Origin: Pseudanabaena sp.
GTDB taxonomy: Bacteria > Cyanobacteriota > Cyanobacteriia > Pseudanabaenales > Pseudanabaenaceae
Direction of reading: 5' to 3'
DNA length: 64,000 nt
NCBI GenBank assembly: GCA_003249035.1
Contig: QBMK01000001.1
Span: forward strand, 230,745 to 294,744
The first letter of the stretch is position 1. Each line of letters opens with the position of its first letter. Below, in pieces: positions 1-10,256 of this stretch. The position numbers were made by a program, and so were the translations under genes. The notes beneath the pieces were generated by a model, which made no database searches, was not told the origin of the DNA, and worked only from the letters and a program-made list of their open reading frames with translations.

Positions 1-957
1 GTTGTCTTTAGTCATGCTGGCGATCTTCTCTTCTCATTTAGTTATGAAGAACAGAGCGTCAGGGTTTGGGATATTCAGAATGCAAAATGTTTAAAAAATT
101 TCGATCTCGATACATCGGGAGTGATGCAAGTTTCCTTTAGCCCTGACCAGCAAACCCTTGCCTGTGGCAACTATGACCATACGATCAAGATCTTTGACGC
201 TAAAAATGGAACCTGTTCCCAAATCCTCCAAGGACATTCGACTTGGGTGAGATTTGTAATTTTCTCTCCTAATGGCGAGATGTTGATTTCAGGGAGTGGC
301 GATCGCACAATTAAGATATGGCATTTGCAAACGGGAGAATGTTTACATACTTTGTGTGGTCATACGAGTCCGATCCAAGCTCTAGCGATTCATGCCAATG
401 GTGAAATCCTTGCTAGTGGCAGTTGGGACGGCACGATTAAAGTTTGGGATCTGCGATCGCCTGAATGTCTAATGACTTTTGCGGGACATAGCGATCGCAT
501 TGAAAGTTTAGCTTTTAGTCAAGAGGGAATGTTAATTAGTGGCAGTGTGGATCGCACCATCAAGTTCTGGAATCTAGCAACAGGAATTTGTACGAGAACT
601 CTGCAATGTCAATTTCCCCTCTGGACGATTGCTTTAAGTTCAACTTCTCCAATCCTCGCATTTTGTGGATATGCTTCAGGGATAAATCTTTGGTGTTTGC
701 TGACTCATCAATATTTAAACGATTTGGAAGGGAATTTTGGCATTGGCTATATGGGTGATGTGATTTTTAGTACTGACGGACAGATTTTAGCCAGTGGTGG
801 CGAAGATGGTACTAATCGGCTTTGGGATATGCAAACTGGCAAGAGTTTAAAATTGCTGAAAATCCCTAAGCCCTATGAGGAGATGAATATTAACGGAATA
901 AAGGGATTGACTAATGCTCAAAAGTCTACACTCAGGGCATTAGGCGCCATTTTTTGA
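1..957 (+). CDS. WD40 repeat protein, C-terminal part (5' end lies outside the window)
   Basis: Frame 1 is open from base 1; repeated GH..WV..FSP.G..L.SGS.D.TIK.W motifs; tail GLTNAQKSTLRALGA is typical of cyanobacterial WD40 proteins. Confidence 0.85.
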   Translation, partial: VVFSHAGDLLFSFSYEEQSVRVWDIQNAKCLKNFDLDTSGVMQVSFSPDQQTLACGNYDHTIKIFDAKNGTCSQILQGHSTWVRFVIFSPNGEMLISGSGDRTIKIWHLQTGECLHTLCGHTSPIQALAIHANGEILASGSWDGTIKVWDLRSPECLMTFAGHSDRIESLAFSQEGMLISGSVDRTIKFWNLATGICTRTLQCQFPLWTIALSSTSPILAFCGYASGINLWCLLTHQYLNDLEGNFGIGYMGDVIFSTDGQILASGGEDGTNRLWDMQTGKSLKLLKIPKPYEEMNINGIKGLTNAQKSTLRALGAIF

Positions 958-994
958 ATAGTTTCACTATCTCTATAGCAACGTAAGAGATAGC

Positions 995-1068
995 TAGGAC
1001 AAATCAAAACCCAAAAGATGAGTGGCGGCGAGAAGCGCCGCCACTCATCTTTTGGGTTTTATGTCCTA
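995..1068. repeat. Long hairpin, GGACAWAAAACCCAAA family (copy 1), terminator-like
   Basis: taggacaaatcaaaacccaaaagatgagtggcggcg-agaag-cgccgccactcatcttttgggttttatgtccta; lies just downstream of the WD40 stop. Confidence 0.85.
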
Positions 1069-1223
1069 AGAAAAAATTACATTGATATATTTGATCGTTC
1101 TATCGTTGGGTGCTTGAAGACGAGAAGCAGGTGTTCTGGCAAAGCTAGAACATCTACTTCTCGTCTTCTACGTCTTGCTTCGCGTCGTAAATTACAGCTA
1201 TCGAACATACTTCTTTTTAATCG

Positions 1224-2036
1224 TTAATAGCCATATTTCTGGGGCTGATTAGGCTCAGAATTGGTCATATTTGCCACTGCACTCTTCAAAAACGGATATG
1301 GAATAACCCGATCTAGCTGAGATGACTTCAGCAAAGCATTCCATTCGCTGACAACCTCAGTTTTTTTAGAAGCACCTTGCTGTGCCTCAGCCAAAGTTTG
1401 CACAGTTTCAAACCAGAAACCATCTTGGGCAAACAAGGCTGCGCGCTCTATAGGCATCGAGGCTCGTTTAAGTTGTTCGACTAACTTTTGATTGGGCAAT
1501 ACTCGCCTTATAGAGCCACTGACTTGTCCAGCATCAATTAAACCACCAACCGAAAATTCCCATAAGTAGTTCTTATTAGGTTTTAAGCTTGGTGCATCAT
1601 CAGGCATCTTAAAAGTAAGAATACCTGCTTTGTTTCTGATATTAAAGGACGTACGATAAACTCTTTTCCCCTTCTTTAGAGTGCTATCAGATTCATAAAG
1701 ATAAAAATATCCTCGACCTTCCGTTTCAGGAATTAGGAAATAAAACGTTGGACGTTCTGACATTGTCTGAGGGACTGGAGCAGTATCTGCTGCCAAATCT
1801 GGCACTAAAGCAATAAAACATGCTGATTCAGAACAACCAGTGCTGCGAAGAATGCCTGGAGTTGAAACTACTGGAGTACCAAGATTTTTAGGGGGCACAT
1901 ATCGCACCTTACGAGACTGAGCTTGAGCTGAAGGTGTAAATAAAGCAAAGGGCAGAGCAATTACAGTATGTACAGCTAAGCAAGAACAAGCCGATGCAAT
2001 TAAAATCTTTTTTAGCGAAAATTTGGGTAAAAACAT
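1224..2036 (-). CDS. DUF928 domain-containing protein, secreted
   Basis: Signal peptide; ERPTFYFLIPET...FYLYES...L..N..Y.WEFSV pattern of cyanobacterial DUF928 proteins. Confidence 0.75.
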   Translation of the reverse strand: MFLPKFSLKKILIASACSCLAVHTVIALPFALFTPSAQAQSRKVRYVPPKNLGTPVVSTPGILRSTGCSESACFIALVPDLAADTAPVPQTMSERPTFYFLIPETEGRGYFYLYESDSTLKKGKRVYRTSFNIRNKAGILTFKMPDDAPSLKPNKNYLWEFSVGGLIDAGQVSGSIRRVLPNQKLVEQLKRASMPIERAALFAQDGFWFETVQTLAEAQQGASKKTEVVSEWNALLKSSQLDRVIPYPFLKSAVANMTNSEPNQPQKYGY

Positions 2037-2216
2037 GATGCGATCGCCTCTAGAAAAGTGATCTTGATGAGTATAGTATGCAGTCTAGGTCACAGCTTAA
2101 TAATACCCACGAGATATTTAGATACTAATAAAGAATGCATCTCTTGCCAAAAAGTTGCTATGGACATTTGACTTAAACACGATCTAATTAGCGATCGCAA
2201 GCAGTAATTAGCATTT

Positions 2217-5200
2217 CTACAAACCATTACTGATCAGGATAAAGGCTGACCAATAAAATGGATGGGAGAAGTCCTTGGAACGAATTGTCGCGATTTGCGC
2301 TTGTTTTAAAGACCCAGCCTTAGATCGATCGCCTAACTTGACATCATTATAAAATGCTTGCATTAATGCTTGCGTCCCTTCATCGCTGACTTTCCAAAGC
2401 GATGCGATCGATGCCTTTGCACCAGCTCTTTGCACCTGATAACCAAAGCCCAAGATCTCGATGCCATTGCCTAATTTCCCAACCCCAGTTTGGCAAGCAC
2501 TGAGGACGATCAAATCGACATTAGACATCGGAAGATCCTTCATTTCGCTAAGCAAAACCTTATCACCATTGCCAAAAATCAGGAATGAGTTTTCAGGCTT
2601 GCCAGAGTTAAACTCGGCATGGGTTGCCAAATGGACAATGTTTTTATTTTGCATTTGGGTTTCAGTCGCTTTTCGACTGAAATCATTCGCCACTAGTTTT
2701 GTTGTATTAGGCAAAGCTTCAGAAATAGATTGAACTTCGGTCACTGTGGCTGGAAGCCCGACTTGTCCAAACTTGGTGGTATTTTGAGCACCGCCAAAGG
2801 CTCCAGCAAAGATGCGAAGTGGCTTTGGCGGCTTTAGGGTAAAGTCACTAAGACTATAGGCAATCAAATTATTAACGCTATATTTCTCGATAAGCCATTG
2901 TTTGCCATCGTAAAGAGCAGAAATTGGCACATAGCGAAGTAGTCCATCAGGCGCATAGAGAATGGTGTTTGTATTTGCTAGATCGGCTTCGATGGGTTTG
3001 ATTAGGATATTGTAGAGCTTAGTTGCGGGCTCGAGCACATCCAAAGAATCGCTATCACGCAGCCCTACCTTAAAATCTACAACTAGTTGCGTGATGTCTG
3101 TCTCTTTAAGCGACACTGAGCGGTGAATTGGCGGTTTATTCGGAATGAATAGAATAAGTTCTAAGCGATCGCCTAAAATCAGAGGGTAGAGTAGCACATG
3201 ACCCTGAGGCAGTTTTTGTAAGTATTCGGGAACTCGATTGAGTTCTTTTTCGGGGATTTGACTTAACTGCTGAGCGATTTTTTGATTGCCATCAATCAAG
3301 GTTTGTAAGGATGTTGATGACTGAGTAGAAATCGTTTTAGCTTGCAAACTCTCTTCAGGGAAAATATAAATACCTTGAGAGGTACGTTCATTCCCTTTGA
3401 CATTTTGTAAATAGTCTTGCAATTCTTGAACCTTGAGCAAATCGAGAACTTGTAGCGCCTCCATTACTCTGCCTTTTTGTAATAGTAAATCCGCTAAAGT
3501 ACGATAGTTAGCAGCAACTGTTTGCTGATAAGACTTCTGTTGCTCGATCGCTAGTACCCGCAGTTCTTTGCGAATTGATTCTGTCAAATTTACAGACTGT
3601 TTGTAAAAGGCGATCGCTAGTTCAGGGTATTGCCGCCTGATCAACAAGCCCAAATTGCCGACTAATTGGCTCTCTCGGTTGCGATCGCCAACTTCACGAG
3701 CATAGGGAATTGAGGCTTGAAAAGCCTGAAAAGCCTTGTCATTTCGATCTGACAATGAATAAGCTAAGCCAAGACTATAAAGAGCAGAACCAATGCCAGC
3801 CCGATCGCCAATGGCGCGATATATATCCAGTGCTTGTTGGTATGAGGCGATCGCTTGAGATGGTTGATTGAGCTGCGAATATATAGAGCCTAACTGTGAA
3901 AGCATTGAGGCTTCATAAGCGCGGTTGCCTGACTGCTTAAAAAACTCTAATAAACTCAATACTGACTTTAATTGAGCTTGGGGGTCTTTTGAAGATGGAT
4001 TGGCATTAAAAAGCGCAATTAAGTATTGCTCCATTTTTTGGATTTGGGGAGAGCTTGTTAATGATTTGGGTAATTTCTTTAATAGCTCTAATACCTTCTC
4101 TGGTTGTCCCAATTGCAAATATACTGTTCCAGTAAACATTAAAGCCACTCCTTCTCCACTGACATCACCTAGCGATTGATAGATTGCTCTTGCTTCTTGC
4201 AGGGTATTAAGAGCTTTAGGATATTGACTGAGTGAAGTGTAGAGACTACCTTGACCAACGAGAATACTGGCGAGAGTATTGAGATCGCTAGGTTTAGCAT
4301 TAGCAGTGCTCGTCAGAGTTTGATAAATATCCTTTGCCTTTTCGTAGACTACTAAAGCTTCGCGAGTCTGTCCTTGCGCAAGGCGGACTTCAGCAATATT
4401 TTTTAAGTTGCGTCCTTCCCCAGGGCGATCACCTATCTCTTGGTATATTTTTGCAGCTTGGAGATAGAACTCAATTGCCTTAGGGAATTCGGTAAGATTC
4501 CGATAGGATTCGGCAACAGCATTTAGCTGCTCAGCTTCGCGAGGGCGATCGCCTGACTTGCGAACCAATTCTAAAGCTTTGAGATTTAACTGCAAGACCT
4601 TGGTATATTGCAACGATAGGGTTAAAATATTTGCTTCCAGATTCAACGCACTTGCCTCTCCCAAAAGATTGCCAAGCTGCTGATATGCGATCGCACTTTG
4701 CCGAGTCAGCGCCAAAGATTTATCCTTTTGACCGAGTAACCCATAGGCTGAAGCCAAATAGAAGAGGTTTTGAGCTTCTGCGGCACGATTTCCCGCAGCA
4801 CGGCTAAGCACTAGCGCAGGTTCAAAATACTTTAGCGATTTTGGGAAATCAAATTTCTTAAAGAAAATAACCCCGATCGTGGCAAGGGTTTTGCCCTCCC
4901 GATAGCGATCGCCTACTTCTTTGCGAATCGCTAATGACTTCTCCAACAATGGCAGAGCATTAGCATATTCTTCCAGTCCAATATAAGCTTTACCCAATTG
5001 ATAGCGAGTTTCACCTTCAGCTTTCAGATATAGCATTCTATCAGCAGGCGTTGACCTTATCTGTTGTGATTGTTGAATCTCAAGTGCTTTCTGCAAATTT
5101 TCGAGAGCTTGGGTTTCTTGTCTTAATCCAATCAGAGCCGAACCCATCCCTGTTAAGGCGATTGACTCACCAAGGCGATCGCCTTGGCTGCGATAATTCT

Positions 5201-5504
5201 TTAAAGCCTGTTGGTAATACTTTAAGGATTCTTGAAAATTACCCAAATCAAAAAATCTTTCAGCCTTTTGCAAAAGCAAATCTGAAGATGTAGAAGTTGT
5301 TTCAGAAGATATATTTATAGGTCGCTCAATAGATTCAATAGCTATTTTGCCAGTGGTGATATCTTTTAAAGCATAGGAAAAGGAAAGCTGAATACTAACT
5401 TCTGATAAAGCAAGTATCACCACTAAAACATTAGAGAGAGATAGAAGATCGCCGACAATTCTTTTTTGCATAGATTTTTCATGTAATGGAAATTCCTGCT
5501 TCAC
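2217..5504 (-). CDS. TPR repeat protein with C-terminal CHAT (caspase-like) domain
   Basis: Many TPR units (A..YYQQAL..Y...GD); CHAT motifs HLATHAEF and LSACQTGVG; ends FYWSAFILISNGL. Confidence 0.9.
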   Translation of the reverse strand: MKQEFPLHEKSMQKRIVGDLLSLSNVLVVILALSEVSIQLSFSYALKDITTGKIAIESIERPINISSETTSTSSDLLLQKAERFFDLGNFQESLKYYQQALKNYRSQGDRLGESIALTGMGSALIGLRQETQALENLQKALEIQQSQQIRSTPADRMLYLKAEGETRYQLGKAYIGLEEYANALPLLEKSLAIRKEVGDRYREGKTLATIGVIFFKKFDFPKSLKYFEPALVLSRAAGNRAAEAQNLFYLASAYGLLGQKDKSLALTRQSAIAYQQLGNLLGEASALNLEANILTLSLQYTKVLQLNLKALELVRKSGDRPREAEQLNAVAESYRNLTEFPKAIEFYLQAAKIYQEIGDRPGEGRNLKNIAEVRLAQGQTREALVVYEKAKDIYQTLTSTANAKPSDLNTLASILVGQGSLYTSLSQYPKALNTLQEARAIYQSLGDVSGEGVALMFTGTVYLQLGQPEKVLELLKKLPKSLTSSPQIQKMEQYLIALFNANPSSKDPQAQLKSVLSLLEFFKQSGNRAYEASMLSQLGSIYSQLNQPSQAIASYQQALDIYRAIGDRAGIGSALYSLGLAYSLSDRNDKAFQAFQASIPYAREVGDRNRESQLVGNLGLLIRRQYPELAIAFYKQSVNLTESIRKELRVLAIEQQKSYQQTVAANYRTLADLLLQKGRVMEALQVLDLLKVQELQDYLQNVKGNERTSQGIYIFPEESLQAKTISTQSSTSLQTLIDGNQKIAQQLSQIPEKELNRVPEYLQKLPQGHVLLYPLILGDRLELILFIPNKPPIHRSVSLKETDITQLVVDFKVGLRDSDSLDVLEPATKLYNILIKPIEADLANTNTILYAPDGLLRYVPISALYDGKQWLIEKYSVNNLIAYSLSDFTLKPPKPLRIFAGAFGGAQNTTKFGQVGLPATVTEVQSISEALPNTTKLVANDFSRKATETQMQNKNIVHLATHAEFNSGKPENSFLIFGNGDKVLLSEMKDLPMSNVDLIVLSACQTGVGKLGNGIEILGFGYQVQRAGAKASIASLWKVSDEGTQALMQAFYNDVKLGDRSKAGSLKQAQIATIRSKDFSHPFYWSAFILISNGL

Positions 5505-5516
5505 AAGTCCTCTAAA

Positions 5517-5624
5517 GAACCTATTTAAGAATTTCTTTAGATATTTCCAAAGCCTAATCAGGAAGTGGATTTGATAGGACTTCTTAGAGTATTTAACGAC
5601 AGAAAGTAATTCTTAAATGGTTTC
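5517..5624. repeat. Putative small inverted-repeat element (TIR GAACCTATTTAAGAATTTCTTT / AAAGTAATTCTTAAATGGTTTC)
   Basis: Imperfect TIRs about 108 bp apart; the same TIR sequence occurs at 33418-33556. Confidence 0.55.
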
Positions 5625-5755
5625 TAAAACTAGATCGCTCATCACGTTGTCATATAATTTAACAGCTGAATGAGATATTACGATGCAATTCTCAGCGTAT
5701 CTTGTAGCTTTCATAATTTAGCAAATATTTTTACAGAAAGACACAGCCAAAAGTT

Positions 5756-6496
5756 ATGGAAATATCTGACATGTCTGAAATTATTGAGGAAAACAATGAA
5801 GATGAACAGAAAGAATTAGAAGATCAAGACAGCTCTCAAAAGCCGAATGATTCCAAAAAAGGACAAAAAACAAAAAATAAAAATCAGCTCAATAATTACG
5901 TGGCGATCACAGTAGTTTTATTTGTCACCTTCATGGGAGTATGCAAAATTAAAAGTGACAACGTAGTGCAAGCCATGCAAAAAGCTCAAGCCGATCGCAT
6001 TGATACATGGTCGTTTTATCAAGCTCGAAACCTGCGCTCCGAGATCGCCAAATCGACCGTTGCTCAATTAAAGTTACAATCTCTGGCGGCACAGCAGCCC
6101 AAAGTTCGTGCTGAGTATGGTAGGGAAATTGCTAAGTACGAAGCGATCGCCACTAAACAAGACCAAGAAAAAAATAAACTGCAGCAGCAAGCCTTAGATG
6201 CTGAAAAACTATACGAGCAATTGAATGTTCATGATGACCAGTTTGACTTATCAGAAGCGGCTTTTGCTCTTGCGATCGCCTTGTTAGCAATGACATCCCT
6301 CACCCAAAAAGGCTGGCTTTATGGCGCAGCTATGGTTCCTGCTGCCTTCGGTTTGTTTATGGGACTTGCCGGTCTATTAAACTGGGATTATCATCCCGAT
6401 GTTTTGACAAAATATTTGTCAGATAATATTACTCACAAGACCCAACACCAGATAACAACCTTGCCTTATCCACAGGTAAAAAGCACAAATCTATAG
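5756..6496 (+). CDS. DUF4337 domain-containing membrane protein
   Basis: TM helix, long coiled coil with QADRIDTWSFYQARNLR, two C-terminal TM helices; matches the DUF4337 pattern. Confidence 0.7.
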   Translation: MEISDMSEIIEENNEDEQKELEDQDSSQKPNDSKKGQKTKNKNQLNNYVAITVVLFVTFMGVCKIKSDNVVQAMQKAQADRIDTWSFYQARNLRSEIAKSTVAQLKLQSLAAQQPKVRAEYGREIAKYEAIATKQDQEKNKLQQQALDAEKLYEQLNVHDDQFDLSEAAFALAIALLAMTSLTQKGWLYGAAMVPAAFGLFMGLAGLLNWDYHPDVLTKYLSDNITHKTQHQITTLPYPQVKSTNL

Positions 6497-6548
6497 CCAG
6501 AAAAAGCACTCAGTGCCTTTTATCCTAATGTATTAAAATAACTAAACA

Positions 6549-6752
6549 ATGAAAAACTTTATCCAAAATCTGCTTCGCTATCCCAAGTTCTTAGCCCTAA
6601 TCACTGGCGGTGTTCTGTCTGTTGTGATTGCGCCGATTATTCCCTTACTCAATAAGCCTGTGACTGCGATCGCCATGATCTCAGCGATAATTAGTGGATT
6701 TATTGGTGTATCGCTAGTATTAAGAGCTATGCTAGGTCTAGATATTGCTTAG
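6549..6752 (+). CDS. DUF751 (Ycf33-like) small membrane protein
   Basis: NFIQNLLRYPKFLALITGGVLSV..., about 67 aa with two TM helices, upstream of rbfA. Confidence 0.6.
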   Translation: MKNFIQNLLRYPKFLALITGGVLSVVIAPIIPLLNKPVTAIAMISAIISGFIGVSLVLRAMLGLDIA

Positions 6753-6808
6753 AAAGCATCCTCAGATTCGATTTGATCCGCAACTTCGCCGCATGTTGAA
6801 GCATCACC

Positions 6809-7123
6809 ATGTTAAGCAATATGTTAGACATCATCATTATCTTATTGGTGGGAGTAGCACCACCACTTATATCTCTATGGGTACTTCACCGTACCCAAGC
6901 CCACTATCGGCAAATAATGCAGATAAATTTGGATGCAAACGTTAATCCCAGACCACTAAAGCTGAAAGCATTACCCCCAGCCGATTTGACCTGCATTGAT
7001 GGTTATGGTTATGTGATTGGCAGTGTGAGTTGCAAATATAATGCGCGATCGCCTTACATACGTTGTACGGTTAATCCTAGTGGGCCCTGTCAAGATTGTC
7101 GGCATTACGACAGTCTGTCATAA
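6809..7123 (+). CDS. Conserved cyanobacterial protein, possibly DUF6464
   Basis: N-terminal TM; CKYNARSPYIRCTVNPSGPCQDCRHY cysteine-rich C-terminus. Confidence 0.5.
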   Translation: MLSNMLDIIIILLVGVAPPLISLWVLHRTQAHYRQIMQINLDANVNPRPLKLKALPPADLTCIDGYGYVIGSVSCKYNARSPYIRCTVNPSGPCQDCRHYDSLS

Positions 7124-7192
7124 CAGTTCGCCTAAGACGGACTATTATCAACAAATTTCAAAATTAAAAGTTTACTGTGTAATTACAAATAT

Positions 7193-7597
7193 ATGGCTAC
7201 TACAAGACGAGTTGCTCGTGTCGCCGAATTAATTAAGCGAGAAGTCAGCAATATGTTGCTGAAGGATATTAAAGATGATCGCGTGGGTATGGGCATGGTC
7301 AGCGTCACCGATGCCGAATTATCAGGCGATCTCCAGCATGTGAAAATTTTTGTCAGTATCTATGGTACTGAAGAAGCAAGACAACAAACGATGGAGGCTT
7401 TAGCCTCAGCTACGGGTTTTATCAAACGTGAAGTTGGGCAGAGATTATCATTGCGTCGCGTTCCTGAAGTTGTGTTTCATGAAGATCGATCCTTCGAGCG
7501 CGGTGTTAAAGTGCTCTCACTAATTAATCAACTTAGCCGAGAACGTGAAGAAAGGGAGTCCAGCCTCGAAGAAAAGGAGTCAAATCTAAGTGATTGA
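7193..7597 (+). CDS. rbfA: 30S ribosome-binding factor RbfA
   Basis: [51 protein letters not shown]: RbfA signature. Confidence 0.95.
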   Translation: MATTRRVARVAELIKREVSNMLLKDIKDDRVGMGMVSVTDAELSGDLQHVKIFVSIYGTEEARQQTMEALASATGFIKREVGQRLSLRRVPEVVFHEDRSFERGVKVLSLINQLSREREERESSLEEKESNLSD

Positions 7598-8225
7598 GTT
7601 GATCAAAGCAGGTGGGCCAGTCATGTACCCACTCATGCTCCTATCGGTATTTGCCTTAGCTGGGATCATGGAGCGTCTCATCTTTTGGTTCGGCATCATT
7701 AAGCAAGAACAAAAAACTGCCGAGAATATTTTGGCGATCGCTCGTCACGACTTGAAACTTGCATCGCTGACTGCTGAGCAATCCTTAAAGGTTCCTGTAG
7801 CAAGGTTTCTATATGCTCCTCTAGCCTTAGAAGATCCTGAACCTGAGCTTTTTCGCCTCGCCCTTGAAAGCACTGCTGATGAGGAACTAGCTGGAATGCT
7901 CAAAGGTGAAAAATTGCTCGAAGCCGCGATTACACTTGCCCCTTTACTGGGACTATTAGGAACGATCACTGGATTGATTTCTTCCTTTGGTTCCCTCAAA
8001 ATTGGGGATGTAGCTGCTAACACTAAATCGGGCTCGCTAACCCAAGGTATTGCAGAAGCATTAATCACGACTGCCACGGGTATAATTATTGCAATTTTTG
8101 CTTCAGTATTTCATCGTCTATTCTTAGCGCTTCAAGATCAGCAAGTGAGGCTATTTATGAAGTTTGGCAATCAGTTGGAGCTAATCTACCGCAAACAATG
8201 GCAACACAATCAATCTAATTCATAA
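7590..8225 (+). CDS. MotA/TolQ/ExbB proton channel family protein
   Basis: [30 protein letters not shown] and [15 protein letters not shown]...[16 protein letters not shown] start overlaps the rbfA end by 8 nt. Confidence 0.88.
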   Translation: MIELIKAGGPVMYPLMLLSVFALAGIMERLIFWFGIIKQEQKTAENILAIARHDLKLASLTAEQSLKVPVARFLYAPLALEDPEPELFRLALESTADEELAGMLKGEKLLEAAITLAPLLGLLGTITGLISSFGSLKIGDVAANTKSGSLTQGIAEALITTATGIIIAIFASVFHRLFLALQDQQVRLFMKFGNQLELIYRKQWQHNQSNS

Positions 8226-8309
8226 ACAAAAAGGGTTAATTTCATTAATTCTTTTGCTCCCTCCCTCGACTACGAATTGATTCCAGCCGCTATTTCTCGT
8301 ACCTATTGA

Positions 8310-9086
8310 TTAACGATGTAACTGCACAGTTCTCCCATTAATGGGCTGAAGGGGACGCGCATCAACTTGATAAATTCTGGAAAATGCTTCGATCTGTTCC
8401 TTCGAGACAGTAATTGGTTCCACAAAGATATTCCAACTTACCCCTTCACTACATGGCGGTGTCGTGAGAGAGCCGCTATAGCTAAAGTAAGCCTTGTTTT
8501 TAGGTAAGAGATTAGTTACATTAATCAGGCGATCGCTAACTGTATTTGTCTGTCCAATATCAGGAATCTGTTTCCAAATGTCGGCAATTAGAGGATTTAG
8601 ATTTCCTTCGTTGAGCATAACTCCTATCACGGCAAGTTGTCCCGCCTCATTGCGATGCACTAGATGGAGTTCCATTGCCGAGGCTTTGCTGTTAATATTG
8701 TGTTCGCTAGGGGTATGAAAATGGAACTGTAGCAATGAATATTTTTCGTCATTGATCGTAATCGTACTGCCTTGGGAATAATTGACTTGAATGGTATGAC
8801 CGTTATTGACAACTATCAAAGGTGTAGGCTTATAATCAAATTTGATTTTTGCGGGACTGTCTTCTACAGCCTTTTTGATATCGATCGGCGATTGATCCCT
8901 ACCTAATTCACACTGTAAAAAATCATCGCTGAGTTTACCCCATTGAGTAGGATTTTCTGCCCCTCCATAACCCCAATGGGGAGAGGTTGCAGCTAAAACC
9001 GGTGGGGTTATTACAATTAATGTCGCTAAAGCGATCGCTAATAACAGCAGCGCATTCTTGAAATAACTCTTATTAAGTAAGTTCAT
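8310..9086 (-). CDS. Alpha-class carbonic anhydrase, exported
   Basis: HWGYGG...RDQSPIDI...LLQFHFHTPSEH...ELHLVHRN...YSGSLTTPPCSEGVSWNIF; signal peptide. Confidence 0.95.
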   Translation of the reverse strand: MNLLNKSYFKNALLLLAIALATLIVITPPVLAATSPHWGYGGAENPTQWGKLSDDFLQCELGRDQSPIDIKKAVEDSPAKIKFDYKPTPLIVVNNGHTIQVNYSQGSTITINDEKYSLLQFHFHTPSEHNINSKASAMELHLVHRNEAGQLAVIGVMLNEGNLNPLIADIWKQIPDIGQTNTVSDRLINVTNLLPKNKAYFSYSGSLTTPPCSEGVSWNIFVEPITVSKEQIEAFSRIYQVDARPLQPINGRTVQLHR

Positions 9087-9262
9087 TAGATTTTTAGTGC
9101 TTTTGGAAATTCAGCTCAAATATAAAATTTAGAAAGGCTCGCGGATCAAAACTTTCCAAAATCATTTATATTCCTTTAGCTTGCAAAAGACTGTGATTTT
9201 AATTATGAAACTGGTTTTGGTAGATCAATCGTCAACGGGTATAAATCCTCAAAATGGTTTTC

Positions 9263-9359
9263 TATAGCAATGAAAGTTTTGCTTAGGACATAAAACCCAA
9301 ATAAATGAAGGTGGCGCGAAGCGCCGCCTTCATTTATTTGGGTTTTATTCATTGCTATA
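9263..9359. repeat. Long hairpin, GGACAWAAAACCCAAA family (copy 2) with outer TATAGCAATGAA/TTCATTGCTATA arms
   Basis: taggacataaaacccaaataaatgaaggtggcgcgaagcgccgccttcatttatttgggttttattc inside an outer inverted repeat. Confidence 0.85.
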
Positions 9360-9432
9360 TAACGAGAATTACTGTGCAAGCCACTATAAAATGAAATAAG
9401 TAGTTATTTAAAAAATCACAAAAAATTAATTT

Positions 9433-9957
9433 ATGTCGCTAACGCCTGCTTTATTTGGTCAACTCGCACAAGCAATGGGCGTATTTGTCTTAGCCTGCGC
9501 TTTAGTTACAGGGCTAGCTATAGCATTTAAGTGGAGTTGGCGCTATCGAATGGTAGGCGCAACCCTATTTTCGGTAGTTTTAGTTGTGGGGCTTTTCTCC
9601 CTTAGCTTTGAGCCAATTACGCGCTCATCCATTGAAGGTGCTGTACCATTTAAGCTTGTTTACGATCGCTTCGGGTCAAAAGCCACGATCGCAGTCGCAC
9701 CAACAACTACGCCTAAACAACTTGAGGCAACTTTAAAACAAGCCAGCAATAACCTATTTGCCTCGGGACGTAATGGTCAAGGCGAATCTCAATTGACAAT
9801 TTATGCTCGTACCGTTGTCCATCCTCGCGAAGGTGTATCTAAGCCCCTATATCTGGGGCGCGTCAAGCGCTCTATCAGCTTACGAAATGATCCAAATATC
9901 GAAGTAGAGATTTTTGCTGATAAATTTGCTGAGCTTCCAAAAGCTCAAAACTCATAA
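9433..9957 (+). CDS. Ycf51-like (DUF2518) family protein
   Basis: Two N-terminal TM helices then GAVPFKLVYDRFGSKATIAV...LYLGRVKRS. Confidence 0.65.
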   Translation: MSLTPALFGQLAQAMGVFVLACALVTGLAIAFKWSWRYRMVGATLFSVVLVVGLFSLSFEPITRSSIEGAVPFKLVYDRFGSKATIAVAPTTTPKQLEATLKQASNNLFASGRNGQGESQLTIYARTVVHPREGVSKPLYLGRVKRSISLRNDPNIEVEIFADKFAELPKAQNS

Positions 9958-10056
9958 CACGGACTAGAGAGTATTCCTAGCATCTTCTCTAGTTTGTAAT
10001 TAATCCTAAATACTGCTCCCTACAACAGAATAGATGTTGTTCAGTAGCAGCAGTTC

Positions 10057-10168
10057 TCATTATGAAACCGATATTGTTATTTGCAACACATTTAGCACTG
10101 ACAAAAACAATATCGGTTTTTTGAAGGCTCTCCTTAGGCGAGCTTTCAAAAAACCGATTTTTATAATG
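10057..10168. promoter_or_regulatory. Two mutually exclusive inverted repeats upstream of the GAF-GGDEF-EAL gene (candidate leader/attenuator)
   Basis: Arm 10065-10078 AAACCGATATTGTT pairs with 10107-10120; overlapping arm 10112-10130 ATCGGTTTTTTGAAGGCTC pairs with 10140-10158. Confidence 0.4.
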
Positions 10169-10256
10169 CGAATTGCTGATTCAGTAGGAAGCAAGTATAT
10201 TTCTAAAAAGTATTATGGTTTAATGAGACTATATTAGTAAAAGCTGTTTTTAAACT

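Noticed and set aside
1018-1227. ORF of 69 aa on +
   Set aside because: Starts inside a hairpin repeat and has no recognisable protein features; hairpin symmetry creates spurious frames. The same applies to 38806-39051 and similar ORFs.
10034-10237. ORF of 67 aa upstream of the GGDEF-EAL gene
   Set aside because: Composed largely of the overlapping inverted repeats; no protein-like composition.
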